From an uncultured bacterium (GTDB taxonomy: Bacteria; Bacillota; Clostridia; Lachnospirales; Lachnospiraceae), in assembly GCA_905214855.1 (NCBI GenBank), contig CAJMNU010000003.1, forward strand, positions 1 through 38,429: a DNA stretch of 38,429 nt. The letters run 5' to 3'. A program made the translations under genes and the position numbers. This document shows, one piece after another, positions 1-7,811 of this stretch (its first letter is position 1; the number at the start of each line of letters is the position of its first letter). The notes under the pieces were generated by a model, which made no database searches, had not been told where the DNA came from, and saw nothing but the letters and a program-made list of their open reading frames with translations.

Positions 1-1
1 A

Positions 2-649
2 CAGGCATTTTTCTCTTTGTCAGTAGCAGGAAATGGAACATTGATCTATGGTTCATACCTTCATGATGATGAGGATATTCCGGCATCTGCCCGCAACGTG
101 GCGTTTTTTGATACCATTGCAGCAACTCTTGCTGCTCTGGTGATCATTCCAGCTATGGCAACAATGGGCGCACAGCTCGATCAGGGAGGTCCAGGTCTTC
201 TCTTTATTTTCCTTCCGAGTCTGTTTAAGGGACTGACAGGAGGAACTATCATTGCCATTGTATTTTTTGTGGCAGTTACCTTTGCGGGAATGACTTCTCT
301 TATTAATCTGTATGAAGCACCAATTGCTACTGTGCAGGAAAAATTCCATTTGGGACGGACTTCTGCCTGCCTTGTGGTAGGGGCTGTAGGTGCTGCGGTT
401 TCCATCTGCATTCAGGGTATTGTATCTGACTGGATGGACATTGTTTCCATTTATATCTGTCCTCTGGGGGCAGGACTTGCAAGTATTATGTTCTTCTGGG
501 TACTGGGCAGAAAATTTGTAGAAACTGAAGTAAACAAAGGGAGAAAGAAGCCAATTGGAAACTGGTTCTATCCATTAGGAAAATATGTGTTCACCGGAAT
601 GTGTATTCTGGTACTGATCGTAGGAGCAGTGATGGGAGGAATTGGCTGA
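2..649 (+). CDS. Sodium-dependent (NSS/SNF family) transporter, C-terminal part
   Basis: The gene enters from the left edge; its frame is open from base 2 and ends with TGA at 647-649, so only about the last 215 residues are present. The visible start has the glycine-rich AFFSLSVAGNGTLIYGSYL segment typical of bacterial NSS symporters, followed by several hydrophobic helices and a short basic loop (NKGRKKP) before a final helix. NSS proteins are inner-membrane sodium/amino-acid-type symporters; the substrate cannot be told from this fragment. A TTG at 17 is in frame but lies inside the conserved segment, so it is not the start. A strong terminator follows at 694-737. Confidence 0.85.
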   Translation, partial: QAFFSLSVAGNGTLIYGSYLHDDEDIPASARNVAFFDTIAATLAALVIIPAMATMGAQLDQGGPGLLFIFLPSLFKGLTGGTIIAIVFFVAVTFAGMTSLINLYEAPIATVQEKFHLGRTSACLVVGAVGAAVSICIQGIVSDWMDIVSIYICPLGAGLASIMFFWVLGRKFVETEVNKGRKKPIGNWFYPLGKYVFTGMCILVLIVGAVMGGIG

Positions 650-693
650 TCCATGTTTATAGATATGAATATGAACGGCTAAAATAGAGAAAG

Positions 694-737
694 AGACCAG
701 AAAACCATGCAAGATTAGCGGATTTTCTGGTCTTTTT
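694..737 (+). terminator. Rho-independent terminator of the symporter gene
   Basis: A perfect 11-bp stem (AGACCAGAAAA at 694-704 pairing with 723-733) and an 18-nt loop run into a T tract at 733-737. It separates the symporter from the nucleotidase gene. Confidence 0.85.
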
Positions 738-764
738 ACTCAAGATTGGAGATGGAGAAAAAAG

Positions 765-2756
765 ATGGATATCAGAAAAAGATGGAATACGATTTTGGCA
801 TCAGCAGCTTTTGCCTGCATTTTGTGTGCATCATCTGCCCTTGCTGATACAAATGAAAATGATACACATGAAAAGACAGAGGGAAAAGAAGTACAGATTT
901 TATTCACCCATGATATGCACTCTCATCTGGACTCCTATAAAGCGGAAAAAGATGGAAGTACAGTAATGATCGGTGGATTCGGAAAGTTAAAAACCCTGAC
1001 AGAGGAAAAACGTGAACAGTGTCCGTCTACATTTCTGGTAGATGGAGGAGATTTTTCCATGGGAACTTTGTATCAGACCATTTATGAGACAGAAGCACCA
1101 GAAATTACGCTGATGGGACAGATCGGATATGATGCAGTTACTTTTGGAAATCATGAGTTTGATTACAGAAGTCAGGGAATCTCCAATATGCTCCACATGG
1201 CGGCAAAACGGGCACAAGAGGTGGGGAAGTATCACTTACCTGCCCTTGTAAGTGCCAACATTGACTGGGAGAAAAATACTTCCAGTGACAATCTTCTGGT
1301 AAAAGAGGCTATGGAAGCCTATGGAAGCACACCATATGTTGTGATAGAACGAGGCGGGGTACGGGTTGGCATTTATGGAGTGTTGGGAAAAGATGCAGAT
1401 GAATGTGCACCGGAAAGCGGTTTGGAATTTGAGGATATTGTAGAGACTTCCAAAGATATGATAGAACAGCTGAAAAAGGAGCAAGTGGATATGATCATTT
1501 GTCTTTCTCATAGCGGAACGAGCGAACAGGAAGAAAAATCAGAGGATGAGATTTTGGCCAGAGCAGTTCCTGAAATAGACGTGATCATCAGTGGGCATAC
1601 CCATACTACATTGGAAGAAGTGATCCAGTATGGAGACACTTATGTGGTGTCAGCAGGTTCTTGTTGTGAAAATCTGGGAGAACTGCATCTGAGCAGAAAA
1701 GAAAATGGCAGATGGAACTTGGAAAAGTATCTTTTGAATCCGTTAGATGAAACAGTTGAAGAGGATGAAGGGATAAAAGAGCAGCTTGCAGAGTATAAGA
1801 AAAAGGTCAATGAAGGGTATCTCAGCCGATTTGGATATACGTTTGATCAGGTATTAGCAGAAAATCCAGTGGAGTTTACCCAAATGGATGAGTTTGCAGA
1901 AAAGCACGAAGAAGATCCGTTGGGAAGTATGATCGCGGATTCTTATGTATATGCAGTACAGCAGGCAGAAGGAGAGAAGTATGAGAAAGTGTATGTGACC
2001 ATTTCTCCGTCAGGTGCGATCCGAGATACTTTCCAGCAGGGAAAAGTAACCGTATCCGATGTATTTAATGTCAGCTCACTGGGAATTGGCGCAGACCGGA
2101 TACCGGGCTATCCATTGGTCAGTGTGTATCTGACTGGTAAAGAGTTAAAGACAGCAGCAGAAATTGATGTCTCTATCTCTCCGATTATGACTTCAGCTCA
2201 GTTGTATCCCAGTGGACTCCGCTGGACATACAACCCAAACCGAATGTTGCTAAACCGAGTGACAGATGTAGAGTTTGTCACCAATGTTCCTTATACTGGA
2301 GGAGAAGAGACAGAAGAGATCATAGATGATCAGTTATATCGTGTTGTGGCTGGACTTTATTCTGCTCAGATGCTTGGAACGATTGAAGATGCATCTATGG
2401 GACTTTTGAAGATTACGCCTAAAGATAAGGATGGACAGGTGATTCAGGATTTTGAACAATATATCATACACGATCAAAATGGAGCAGAAGTAAAAGAATG
2501 GTATGCTCTTGCTTCTTATTTGGAATCTTTTGAACAAAACGAAGAAGGTATGCCAGAGATCCCTCTGTATTATGAAGAGGCGGAGGGAAGAAAACAAATG
2601 GAGGATAGCCGTAATCTGATGGATATTCTAAAAAAGCCAAATAAATTTGCTTGGTTTCTCTATGGTGGTATCACGATTTTGATTGTACTGATAGCAGGGA
2701 TTGTGAGAATTATCATAAGAAAACGGAAGAGACGTAAGGAAAAAAAGAATTTTTAA
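765..2756 (+). CDS. Membrane-anchored 5'-nucleotidase / cyclic-nucleotide phosphodiesterase (metallophosphatase)
   Basis: A 663-residue exported metallophosphoesterase of the UshA/CpdB/YfkN type. It has an N-terminal signal peptide (basic start, hydrophobic core to about residue 28), then the metal-binding motifs FTHDMHSH (D50, H52), VDGGDFSMG (D96), TFGNHEF (N129, H130), LSHSG and SGHTHT. The 5'-nucleotidase C-terminal substrate domain fills the second half. Near residues 630-650 a single hydrophobic helix is followed by a strongly basic tail (RKRKRRKEKK), which would hold the enzyme on the outer face of the membrane. The family removes phosphate from extracellular nucleotides so nucleosides can be taken up. 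The start is ATG 765 after a GGAG-type site. I see no clear promoter between the preceding terminator and the gene. Confidence 0.88.
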   Translation: MDIRKRWNTILASAAFACILCASSALADTNENDTHEKTEGKEVQILFTHDMHSHLDSYKAEKDGSTVMIGGFGKLKTLTEEKREQCPSTFLVDGGDFSMGTLYQTIYETEAPEITLMGQIGYDAVTFGNHEFDYRSQGISNMLHMAAKRAQEVGKYHLPALVSANIDWEKNTSSDNLLVKEAMEAYGSTPYVVIERGGVRVGIYGVLGKDADECAPESGLEFEDIVETSKDMIEQLKKEQVDMIICLSHSGTSEQEEKSEDEILARAVPEIDVIISGHTHTTLEEVIQYGDTYVVSAGSCCENLGELHLSRKENGRWNLEKYLLNPLDETVEEDEGIKEQLAEYKKKVNEGYLSRFGYTFDQVLAENPVEFTQMDEFAEKHEEDPLGSMIADSYVYAVQQAEGEKYEKVYVTISPSGAIRDTFQQGKVTVSDVFNVSSLGIGADRIPGYPLVSVYLTGKELKTAAEIDVSISPIMTSAQLYPSGLRWTYNPNRMLLNRVTDVEFVTNVPYTGGEETEEIIDDQLYRVVAGLYSAQMLGTIEDASMGLLKITPKDKDGQVIQDFEQYIIHDQNGAEVKEWYALASYLESFEQNEEGMPEIPLYYEEAEGRKQMEDSRNLMDILKKPNKFAWFLYGGITILIVLIAGIVRIIIRKRKRRKEKKNF

Positions 2757-2770
2757 AGTATATGAAATGG

Positions 2771-2817
2771 AAGCATCCGAAAGAATTCTAAAAGTGAAAG
2801 AGTTCTTTCGGATGCTT
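2771..2817. terminator. Hairpin terminator between convergent genes
   Basis: A perfect 15-bp stem (AAGCATCCGAAAGAA, 2771-2785, with 2803-2817) lies between the convergent nucleotidase and MATE genes. T-rich sequence follows on the plus side but without a long run, so efficiency is uncertain in both directions. Confidence 0.7.
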
Positions 2818-2836
2818 TACGTTTCAGATTTTGTTT

Positions 2837-4213
2837 TTATGACTCATTTGACTTTGTTTGGCTTGTCTGTACAACCGACATATGCTGCCATTTTCCGCCC
2901 AGATAACGGAAAAAGCTGACAATAGCAGTTAAAGTCCATGTAAGTGCAGTTGTCCACCAGATACCCCACATCCCGATAAAAGGGATCATAGTAAGAGGTT
3001 TTGCAAGACCTACACGTCCGACAACTTCCATAAAACCATTGATCATGGCATAATTGGCATCTCCAGCTCCGTTTAACAGATTGCGGGTAACATAGATCAT
3101 TCCAAGAGGAAAGTAGAAAAAGCCTGTGATCCGAATACCCTGTGCGCCAATCCGAATCACCTCCGGATCGCTCACAAAAATTTTCATAATGGCAGCTCCG
3201 CCAAAGAAAGATACTGGAATCATAAAAAGACTGAATGCCAGACATATGAGAGTGGCAGAATGATAGCCTTTTTTGACACGGGAAAGATTTCCGGCACCAA
3301 TGTTTTGACCAGTAAAAGTAGCCATAGCAGCACCAAGAGAGCCAAATGGCTGGTGTATCAGCTGTTCAAAACGCCCGTTTGCGGTAAATGCAGCGACAAC
3401 AACAGCACCAAAGCTATTTACAACACGCTGTAAGACAACACATGAAAGAGCGATCATAGCATTTTGAAGCGCAACTGGAATTCCAATGTTGCAGCATTGA
3501 CGGATCAAAGAGCAGTCAGGGCGGAAGTATTCCTTTGGCATATGGAAATAAGAAATCCGTGTCCATGCGTAAAAAATACAGCCACAGGCAGCAACAATTT
3601 GTGCGATGATCGTAGCAAATGCTACTCCAAATACACCCCATTGAAATACAATAACGAACAAAAGATCCAAAATAACATTTAAAACACAGGCAACAATCAA
3701 AAATAAAAGAGGAGTCTTGGAATCACCAAGCGCTCTGAGGATAGAAGAAATCCCATTATAAGCTGCTACAGCAATGAGTCCAAGGCAGCTTACCTGCATA
3801 TAGATCACAGATCCATCAATGATTTCTTCTGGTGTCTTTAAAAGATGCATGATAGGTCTTGCGAGGACAGCTCCAAGAATACCAGTCAGTAAGGAAACGA
3901 CAGTAAGGAGCCAGATCGTGTTTGCAATGGTCTTTTGCAGATATTTAATATCTTTTGCGCCATAGTACTGGGAAACAATGACTCCAATACCGATGGAAAG
4001 CCCCTGACTGAGAGAAAAAAATAAAAAGTTTATGGATCCAGCTGCGCCAACACTGGCAAGGGCATTTGAACCTACATATTGACCGACTACAATAGAATCC
4101 ACCATGTTATAAAACTGCTGGAACAGATTACCGATCAAAAGAGGAATAGTAAATCCCAAAAGGAGAGTCAGAGGACGACCATGCGTCATGTCATAAGTTG
4201 CTTGCCTTTTCAT
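2837..4213 (-). CDS. MATE family multidrug/solute exporter
   Basis: A 458-residue integral membrane protein with the MATE fold. It has about twelve hydrophobic segments, the N-terminal PLLIGNLFQQFYNMVDSIVVG signature region and a repeated half beginning near GIPVALQNAMIALSC. Family length is usual at 440-470 residues. MATE proteins export cationic drugs, toxins or metabolites in exchange for Na+ or H+; the substrate is unknown here. The ribosome site upstream of ATG 4213 is poor (an AGG about 15 nt away). A likely promoter lies at 4315-4343, with a perfect palindrome at 4288-4301 just downstream of the predicted transcription start, suggesting repressor control. The gene is divergent from the mutarotase-like gene. 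Confidence 0.9.
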   Translation of the reverse strand: MKRQATYDMTHGRPLTLLLGFTIPLLIGNLFQQFYNMVDSIVVGQYVGSNALASVGAAGSINFLFFSLSQGLSIGIGVIVSQYYGAKDIKYLQKTIANTIWLLTVVSLLTGILGAVLARPIMHLLKTPEEIIDGSVIYMQVSCLGLIAVAAYNGISSILRALGDSKTPLLFLIVACVLNVILDLLFVIVFQWGVFGVAFATIIAQIVAACGCIFYAWTRISYFHMPKEYFRPDCSLIRQCCNIGIPVALQNAMIALSCVVLQRVVNSFGAVVVAAFTANGRFEQLIHQPFGSLGAAMATFTGQNIGAGNLSRVKKGYHSATLICLAFSLFMIPVSFFGGAAIMKIFVSDPEVIRIGAQGIRITGFFYFPLGMIYVTRNLLNGAGDANYAMINGFMEVVGRVGLAKPLTMIPFIGMWGIWWTTALTWTLTAIVSFFRYLGGKWQHMSVVQTSQTKSNES

Positions 4214-4287
4214 GATAGAATTTTAACCTGCCTTTTTTGAAAAAATGTGTGAAAAAATTATGTAACATTCATGGAAAATCGTGTTTT

Positions 4288-4301
4288 TGAATCCGGATTC
4301 A
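4288..4301. promoter_or_regulatory. 14-bp perfect palindrome, candidate operator
   Basis: TGAATCCGGATTCA is a perfect 14-bp palindrome. It sits about 7-20 nt downstream of the predicted start of the MATE transcript and within the divergent intergenic region. The regulator is unknown. Confidence 0.5.
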
Positions 4302-4314
4302 TCGATTTGCGTAC

Positions 4315-4343
4315 AGTTTAATACGTTACAAGAAAAAAATCAA
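4315..4343 (-). promoter_or_regulatory. Candidate promoter of MATE gene 2837-4213
   Basis: On the minus strand TTGATT (4338-4343) and TAAACT (4315-4320) are separated by 17 bp. The -10 matches four of six consensus bases. The untranslated leader would be about 95 nt. Confidence 0.45.
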
Positions 4344-4365
4344 TACTAAATCGTATTTAATTTTG

Positions 4366-4394
4366 TTGAGTCATCAAAATAAAAATGGTATGAT
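4366..4394 (+). promoter_or_regulatory. Promoter of the aldose-1-epimerase-like gene
   Basis: TTGAGT (4366-4371), a 17-bp spacer and TATGAT (4389-4394), with a TGG extended -10 immediately upstream of the hexamer. It is followed by an AT-rich leader and the AGGAGG site. Confidence 0.7.
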
Positions 4395-4465
4395 AGAAAA
4401 TAGAGAAAAAAAGAATAATTCGTTAAATAATCCGTTAAAAAAATAGAAAAACAGGAGGTTTTTTG

Positions 4466-5374
4466 ATGAGACTGGAGAAGGCAGAATTTAAAGGAAAACA
4501 GATTTACAAATTGATCGGCGAGGACTTGGAGGCATGGGTATGTCCGGAAGATGGAATGAACGTATACCGTATCATATATCATGGAAAAAGAGTCATTGCG
4601 TGGGATGATACAAGATTTGAAAGCGGGGCTACCTATGGGATCCCTGTGCTGTATCCTACCCCAAACCGCAGTGAAAATCTGAAGATCCATGTTGGAGAGG
4701 ATGCATATGATGCAAGAATGCATGGCTTGGTGCGCTGCCTCCCATTTGCAGTGACAAAAGAAGTGTGCCTTGAAAAGGAAGTGCTTTTAGAGGGAAGTTT
4801 GAAATGGGATGAAACTCAGGTGGATTTTGGAATGTTTCCATATCACAGCATACTTAGAATCCGTGTCAGCATCCGTGGAAATGTGATGAACTGGGAATAT
4901 GAGGTTGAGAATAGAGAAGAGAAAGAGCTGCCATATGGAATTGCGATCCATCCGTTCTTCGACAAAAACGGACAAAATGTAAAAATATCTGTTCCAGTCG
5001 ATGCGTTTATGGAGATGACGGAAGAAAAGATCCCAACCGGAACACTGATCCCAATGGAAGAGACTGGGGTTGAGCTAAGAAAACCAGTTTCTGTAGAAGA
5101 ATTGGACTTAGACCATGTCTATACAAAATATCATGAAAAAGAACCTATTTGTCTGCTTTATGAAGATTTTAAAGTGGAGATCGATGCAACAAAAGAATTT
5201 ACACATGTGGTTGTCTTCACACCAAAAGCACCATTTTTCTGTGTAGAGAATCAGACATGTTCTACAGATTGTTTTAATCTGTATCATAAAGGAATGAGAG
5301 AAGAATCTGGTCTTGAATTTGTAGCACCAGGTGAGAAAAAGAGCGGTAAATTAAAGTTTACATTTTCCCGATGA
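4466..5374 (+). CDS. Aldose 1-epimerase (mutarotase) family protein
   Basis: A protein of about 302 residues of the galactose-mutarotase-like beta-sandwich family, which interconverts alpha and beta anomers of sugars or sugar phosphates. Recognisable elements are YPTPNR, the first conserved histidine in RMHGLVR, the second in GIAIHPFF, and the C-terminal glutamate in GLEFVAPGE. Length fits the family. I prefer ATG 4466 because AGGAGG at 4453-4458 is 7 nt upstream; an in-frame TTG at 4463 would be too close. The gene appears to be transcribed alone from its own extended -10 promoter. Sugar specificity is not evident. Confidence 0.85.
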   Translation: MRLEKAEFKGKQIYKLIGEDLEAWVCPEDGMNVYRIIYHGKRVIAWDDTRFESGATYGIPVLYPTPNRSENLKIHVGEDAYDARMHGLVRCLPFAVTKEVCLEKEVLLEGSLKWDETQVDFGMFPYHSILRIRVSIRGNVMNWEYEVENREEKELPYGIAIHPFFDKNGQNVKISVPVDAFMEMTEEKIPTGTLIPMEETGVELRKPVSVEELDLDHVYTKYHEKEPICLLYEDFKVEIDATKEFTHVVVFTPKAPFFCVENQTCSTDCFNLYHKGMREESGLEFVAPGEKKSGKLKFTFSR

Positions 5375-5478
5375 TCTGGTTTTCCAGAAGAGTTAGGGCG
5401 ACACCCCTCAACATATGTAAGCTAAGGATAGCACAATCTATACGATAATCCAAGTAAAAAGAATTTTTAGAGAACATT

Positions 5479-5519
5479 AAAAAATATCCCAGAAAGAACC
5501 TGAGATCCTTTCTGGGATA
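5479..5519 (-). terminator. Rho-independent terminator of the rubrerythrin gene
   Basis: A perfect 12-bp stem (5485-5496 with 5508-5519) is followed, on the minus strand, by six T residues (the A run at 5479-5484). It lies just beyond the rubrerythrin stop and also separates it from the convergent epimerase gene. Confidence 0.85.
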
Positions 5520-5553
5520 CTTATATGTGATTTCTATATAGTGTTATCTTGAA

Positions 5554-6096
5554 TTAGCCAAAGTATCTCTTCAGCAGACCTTCGAATGCTCTGCCATGAC
5601 GAGCTTCGTCTCTTGCCATCTCATGAACAGTATCATGGATTGCATCCAGATTAGCAGCTTTTGCTCTCTTAGCCAGATCAAACTTACCAGCAGTAGCGCC
5701 ATTCTCAGCATCTACACGCATCTCCAGATTCTTCTTGGTGGAGTCAGTAACAACTTCGCCTAATAATTCAGCAAATTTAGCAGCGTGTTCAGCCTCTTCC
5801 CATGCTGCTTTCTCCCAGTACAGACCGATCTCCGGATAGCCTTCTCTGTGAGCAACTCTTGCCATAGCCAGATACATACCAACTTCTGAACATTCACCTT
5901 CGAAGTTTGCTCTTAAATCAGCAAGGATATCTTCGCTCACACCCTGAGCAACACCTACAACGTGCTCAGCTGCCCATGTTCTCTCACCAACCTGCTCTGT
6001 GAACTTCTCAGCTGGTGCTTTACAAATTGGGCAAAACTCTGGAGCTGCATCTCCCTCATGAACATAACCACATACACTACATACAAATTTTTTCAT
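5554..6096 (-). CDS. Reverse rubrerythrin (rubredoxin domain at the N terminus)
   Basis: A 180-residue non-haem iron protein that reduces hydrogen peroxide (and in clostridia also O2) in the cytoplasm. A rubredoxin-like zinc-ribbon fold comes first (C6, C9, C22, C25 in CSVCG and FCPIC). The ferritin-like four-helix di-iron domain follows, with ligand glutamates/histidines in [19 protein letters not shown] and DEARHGRAF. This domain order is the reverse of classical rubrerythrin and is common in obligate anaerobes, where it is usually PerR-repressed. Start ATG 6096 has AAAGGAGA upstream. A strong promoter at 6198-6226 overlaps a Fur-type dyad. The PerR/Fur-type regulator gene lies directly upstream on the same strand, which fits peroxide control. 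Confidence 0.95.
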   Translation of the reverse strand: MKKFVCSVCGYVHEGDAAPEFCPICKAPAEKFTEQVGERTWAAEHVVGVAQGVSEDILADLRANFEGECSEVGMYLAMARVAHREGYPEIGLYWEKAAWEEAEHAAKFAELLGEVVTDSTKKNLEMRVDAENGATAGKFDLAKRAKAANLDAIHDTVHEMARDEARHGRAFEGLLKRYFG

Positions 6097-6162
6097 ATCT
6101 TACACTCTCCTTTAAAAATTTTCTGATTTGGATTTTTATAAATTTCATAAAATGATTTCTAA

Positions 6163-6184
6163 GTTCTTATTTAATAATAGGAAC
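6163..6184. repeat. Inverted repeat in the rubrerythrin leader
   Basis: Nine-base arms (GTTCTTATT and AATAGGAAC, one G-T wobble) surround a 4-bp centre. It lies within about the first 30 nt of the predicted transcript and could be an operator or a 5' mRNA hairpin. Confidence 0.4.
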
Positions 6185-6189
6185 AATTC

Positions 6190-6204
6190 CTGTAATTATA
6201 ATAG
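6190..6204. promoter_or_regulatory. Candidate PerR/Fur box on the rubrerythrin promoter
   Basis: CTGTAATTATAATAG resembles the 7-1-7 Fur-family box (TnnTAATnATTAnnA). Five of seven half-site positions are symmetric, and it covers the -10 element at 6198-6203. This is the expected position for a repressor site. Confidence 0.5.
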
Positions 6205-6226
6205 CACACATCTAAAAAACTGTCAA
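6198..6226 (-). promoter_or_regulatory. Promoter of the rubrerythrin gene
   Basis: On the minus strand a consensus TTGACA (6221-6226), a 17-bp spacer and TATTAT (6198-6203) are preceded by TGC, giving an extended -10. It begins just after the upstream regulator's stop codon, so rubrerythrin can be transcribed independently. Confidence 0.75.
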
Positions 6227-6232
6227 GTAAAA

Positions 6233-6640
6233 TTAAGAACTTTTCTTATTTTTTTCTTTTCTTGCACAAGACTCACAAAGTCCATAGAAAAACATGGAAT
6301 GCCCTTCTATATTTCCTTTCATATAAGTGGCTGCAAGCCGTTCTATGTCCAAAAGTGGTGCCATTGAAATATCTGAAACCTGACCACAGTCGCGGCATAC
6401 AAAGTGGTAGTGTGGAGCTGAGTTGCCGTCAAAACGGTCATATCCATCACCGCAGACTAGGCGGCTTGCTTCCCCAAGCTCTACCAGGAGGTTCAGATTA
6501 CGGTACACAGTCCCCAAACTGATATTAGGGTAGATCTGACGGATATCAGAATAGATCATATCAGCGGTAGGATGGTCAGTTCTTGCCATCAGGCAGGTTT
6601 TTATGGATTCACGCTGTCGGCTGTATTTTAAAATCTTCAT
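6233..6640 (-). CDS. Fur-family regulator, probably PerR
   Basis: A 135-residue Fur-superfamily repressor. An N-terminal winged helix (residues 1-70, with NISLGTVYRNLNLL as recognition region) precedes a dimerisation domain. Metal ligands are visible: H23, D71, H77 and H79 in RFDGNSAPHYH, D90, and two structural-zinc CxxC pairs (C82/C85, C122/C125). The set of aspartate/histidine ligands matches PerR more than Fur or Zur. PerR senses peroxide through iron-catalysed histidine oxidation and derepresses scavenging genes; the neighbouring rubrerythrin gene is the natural target. Start ATG 6640 follows AAAGGAGGAG. The gene's promoter carries a Fur-type box at 6683-6697, implying autorepression. 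Assignment as PerR rather than Fur is inference. Confidence 0.88.
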   Translation of the reverse strand: MKILKYSRQRESIKTCLMARTDHPTADMIYSDIRQIYPNISLGTVYRNLNLLVELGEASRLVCGDGYDRFDGNSAPHYHFVCRDCGQVSDISMAPLLDIERLAATYMKGNIEGHSMFFYGLCESCARKEKNKKSS

Positions 6641-6682
6641 CCTGTCTCCTCCTTTCTATAAAGTACTAAAAATATTTAATAT

Positions 6683-6697
6683 TAGTAACTATTACTA
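6683..6697. promoter_or_regulatory. Fur-family box on the regulator's own promoter
   Basis: TAGTAACTATTACTA fits the 7-1-7 Fur-superfamily box (TnnTAATnATTAnnA) with one deviation. Its outer six bases on each side are perfectly symmetric. It starts at the last base of the -10 and spans the predicted transcription start. Confidence 0.7.
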
Positions 6698-6725
6698 TTA
6701 TAAGGAAGAGAAAGCCATTTGTCAA
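6697..6725 (-). promoter_or_regulatory. Consensus promoter of the PerR/Fur-type gene
   Basis: On the minus strand TTGACA (6720-6725), exactly 17 bp, then TATAAT (6697-6702): a perfect sigma-A promoter. The predicted start is near 6690, inside the Fur-type box. Confidence 0.85.
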
Positions 6726-6755
6726 TGGAAAGAACACGCAATTTGAGGATGGATA

Positions 6756-7778
6756 TTATTTATCTGAAAGAGAAAGTTTTTTCATGGCTGTTTTTGGTTC
6801 CTGACAGTCTGATGTAAAAGATAAAAGAGCATCGCTATCTTCACGGCTGAATGTATTATTTTCAGATTGAAGGATTTTTATAGCGATTCGGATAAATTCT
6901 TTCGCAGCTTGGGGAAGATAACGATTTTTATAATATCCGATGGCAAGGACTCCATGAGCTTTTCCATAGCTGAGAGGATAGAAATTAAGACCTTGTCTTG
7001 AGGGACGAATAAACATTTGTGGATAAAAAGCAATCCCCATTCCCTTGGCAGCCAGAGCCAGAATGGTTTCAATGTTTTCTGCTTCAAATATGATGGAAGG
7101 GGTGATCTGAGCATCCTGATACATTTCGTCCATGATCGTGCGCACTCGGTTTCCTTTTTTTACTGTCAGGACAGGGCATTGAGCCAGCATACGCAGATCT
7201 ACTCCATGAGAAAGATGTTCCATCATAACCTGTTTGCGATTAGGAAAATACTGTTCCAAAAGAGAATCTGAGACAGCAAGTAGGATATCTTCATTACAGA
7301 TAGGGACTGTCTGGACGTGTTCCACAGAAAATGGTTTCATACCAATGATAAGGTCTACATCTCCATGAAACAGTGCATGATCTAACTCCTGTGAATTGCC
7401 TTCTAATAAAGAAAGTTCAATTCCGGGAAAGAGACGGCGATAGGCAGGAAGGATTTCAGGGAGGATGACACGTCCACGAGTGTGAGAAACACCAATAGTG
7501 AGCTGTCCGGTTGTGAAATCCTTGATATCAGCCATTTCACGGAATGCTTCTTCCTTTAAATCAAGAAGTGTACGTGCCCTGCTTGCAAAGACATGTCCTG
7601 CATATGTCAGCGTTAAGGGAGATGTCCGGTCAAAGAGTGCGACATCAAGATCTTTTTCCAGACTGGCAATATGGCTGCTGAGGGATTGCTGGGAAATAAA
7701 GAGGCGTTTCGCAGCTTTTGTGAAATTCAGTTCTTCTGCGGCAACTAAAAAGTATTCTAAGTTTAAAAAATTCAGCAT
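6756..7778 (-). CDS. LysR family transcriptional regulator
   Basis: A 340-residue LysR-type regulator. The N-terminal helix-turn-helix (residues 1-62) contains FTKAAKRLFISQQSLSSHI, followed by the linker helix and a type 2 periplasmic-binding-like effector domain (about 90-300). The C terminus is about 30 residues longer than usual and rich in serine and charged residues. It lies 33 bp downstream of the PHP phosphoesterase gene on the same strand and may be cotranscribed with it. The start ATG 7778 has only a weak AGGT site. The target and inducer are unknown. Confidence 0.9.
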   Translation of the reverse strand: MLNFLNLEYFLVAAEELNFTKAAKRLFISQQSLSSHIASLEKDLDVALFDRTSPLTLTYAGHVFASRARTLLDLKEEAFREMADIKDFTTGQLTIGVSHTRGRVILPEILPAYRRLFPGIELSLLEGNSQELDHALFHGDVDLIIGMKPFSVEHVQTVPICNEDILLAVSDSLLEQYFPNRKQVMMEHLSHGVDLRMLAQCPVLTVKKGNRVRTIMDEMYQDAQITPSIIFEAENIETILALAAKGMGIAFYPQMFIRPSRQGLNFYPLSYGKAHGVLAIGYYKNRYLPQAAKEFIRIAIKILQSENNTFSREDSDALLSFTSDCQEPKTAMKKLSLSDK

Positions 7779-7811
7779 GTTTTTGTACCTATATCTTTTG
7801 AATCCAGTTGA

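Noticed and set aside
5375..5388. TCTGG-TTTT-CCAGA hairpin as terminator of the epimerase gene
   Set aside because: The stem is only 5 bp with no T tract; the better hairpin at 5479-5519 serves the convergent gene.
7018..7026. A DnaA box inside the LysR gene
   Set aside because: It is a single isolated perfect box within coding DNA, expected by chance in a window of this size.
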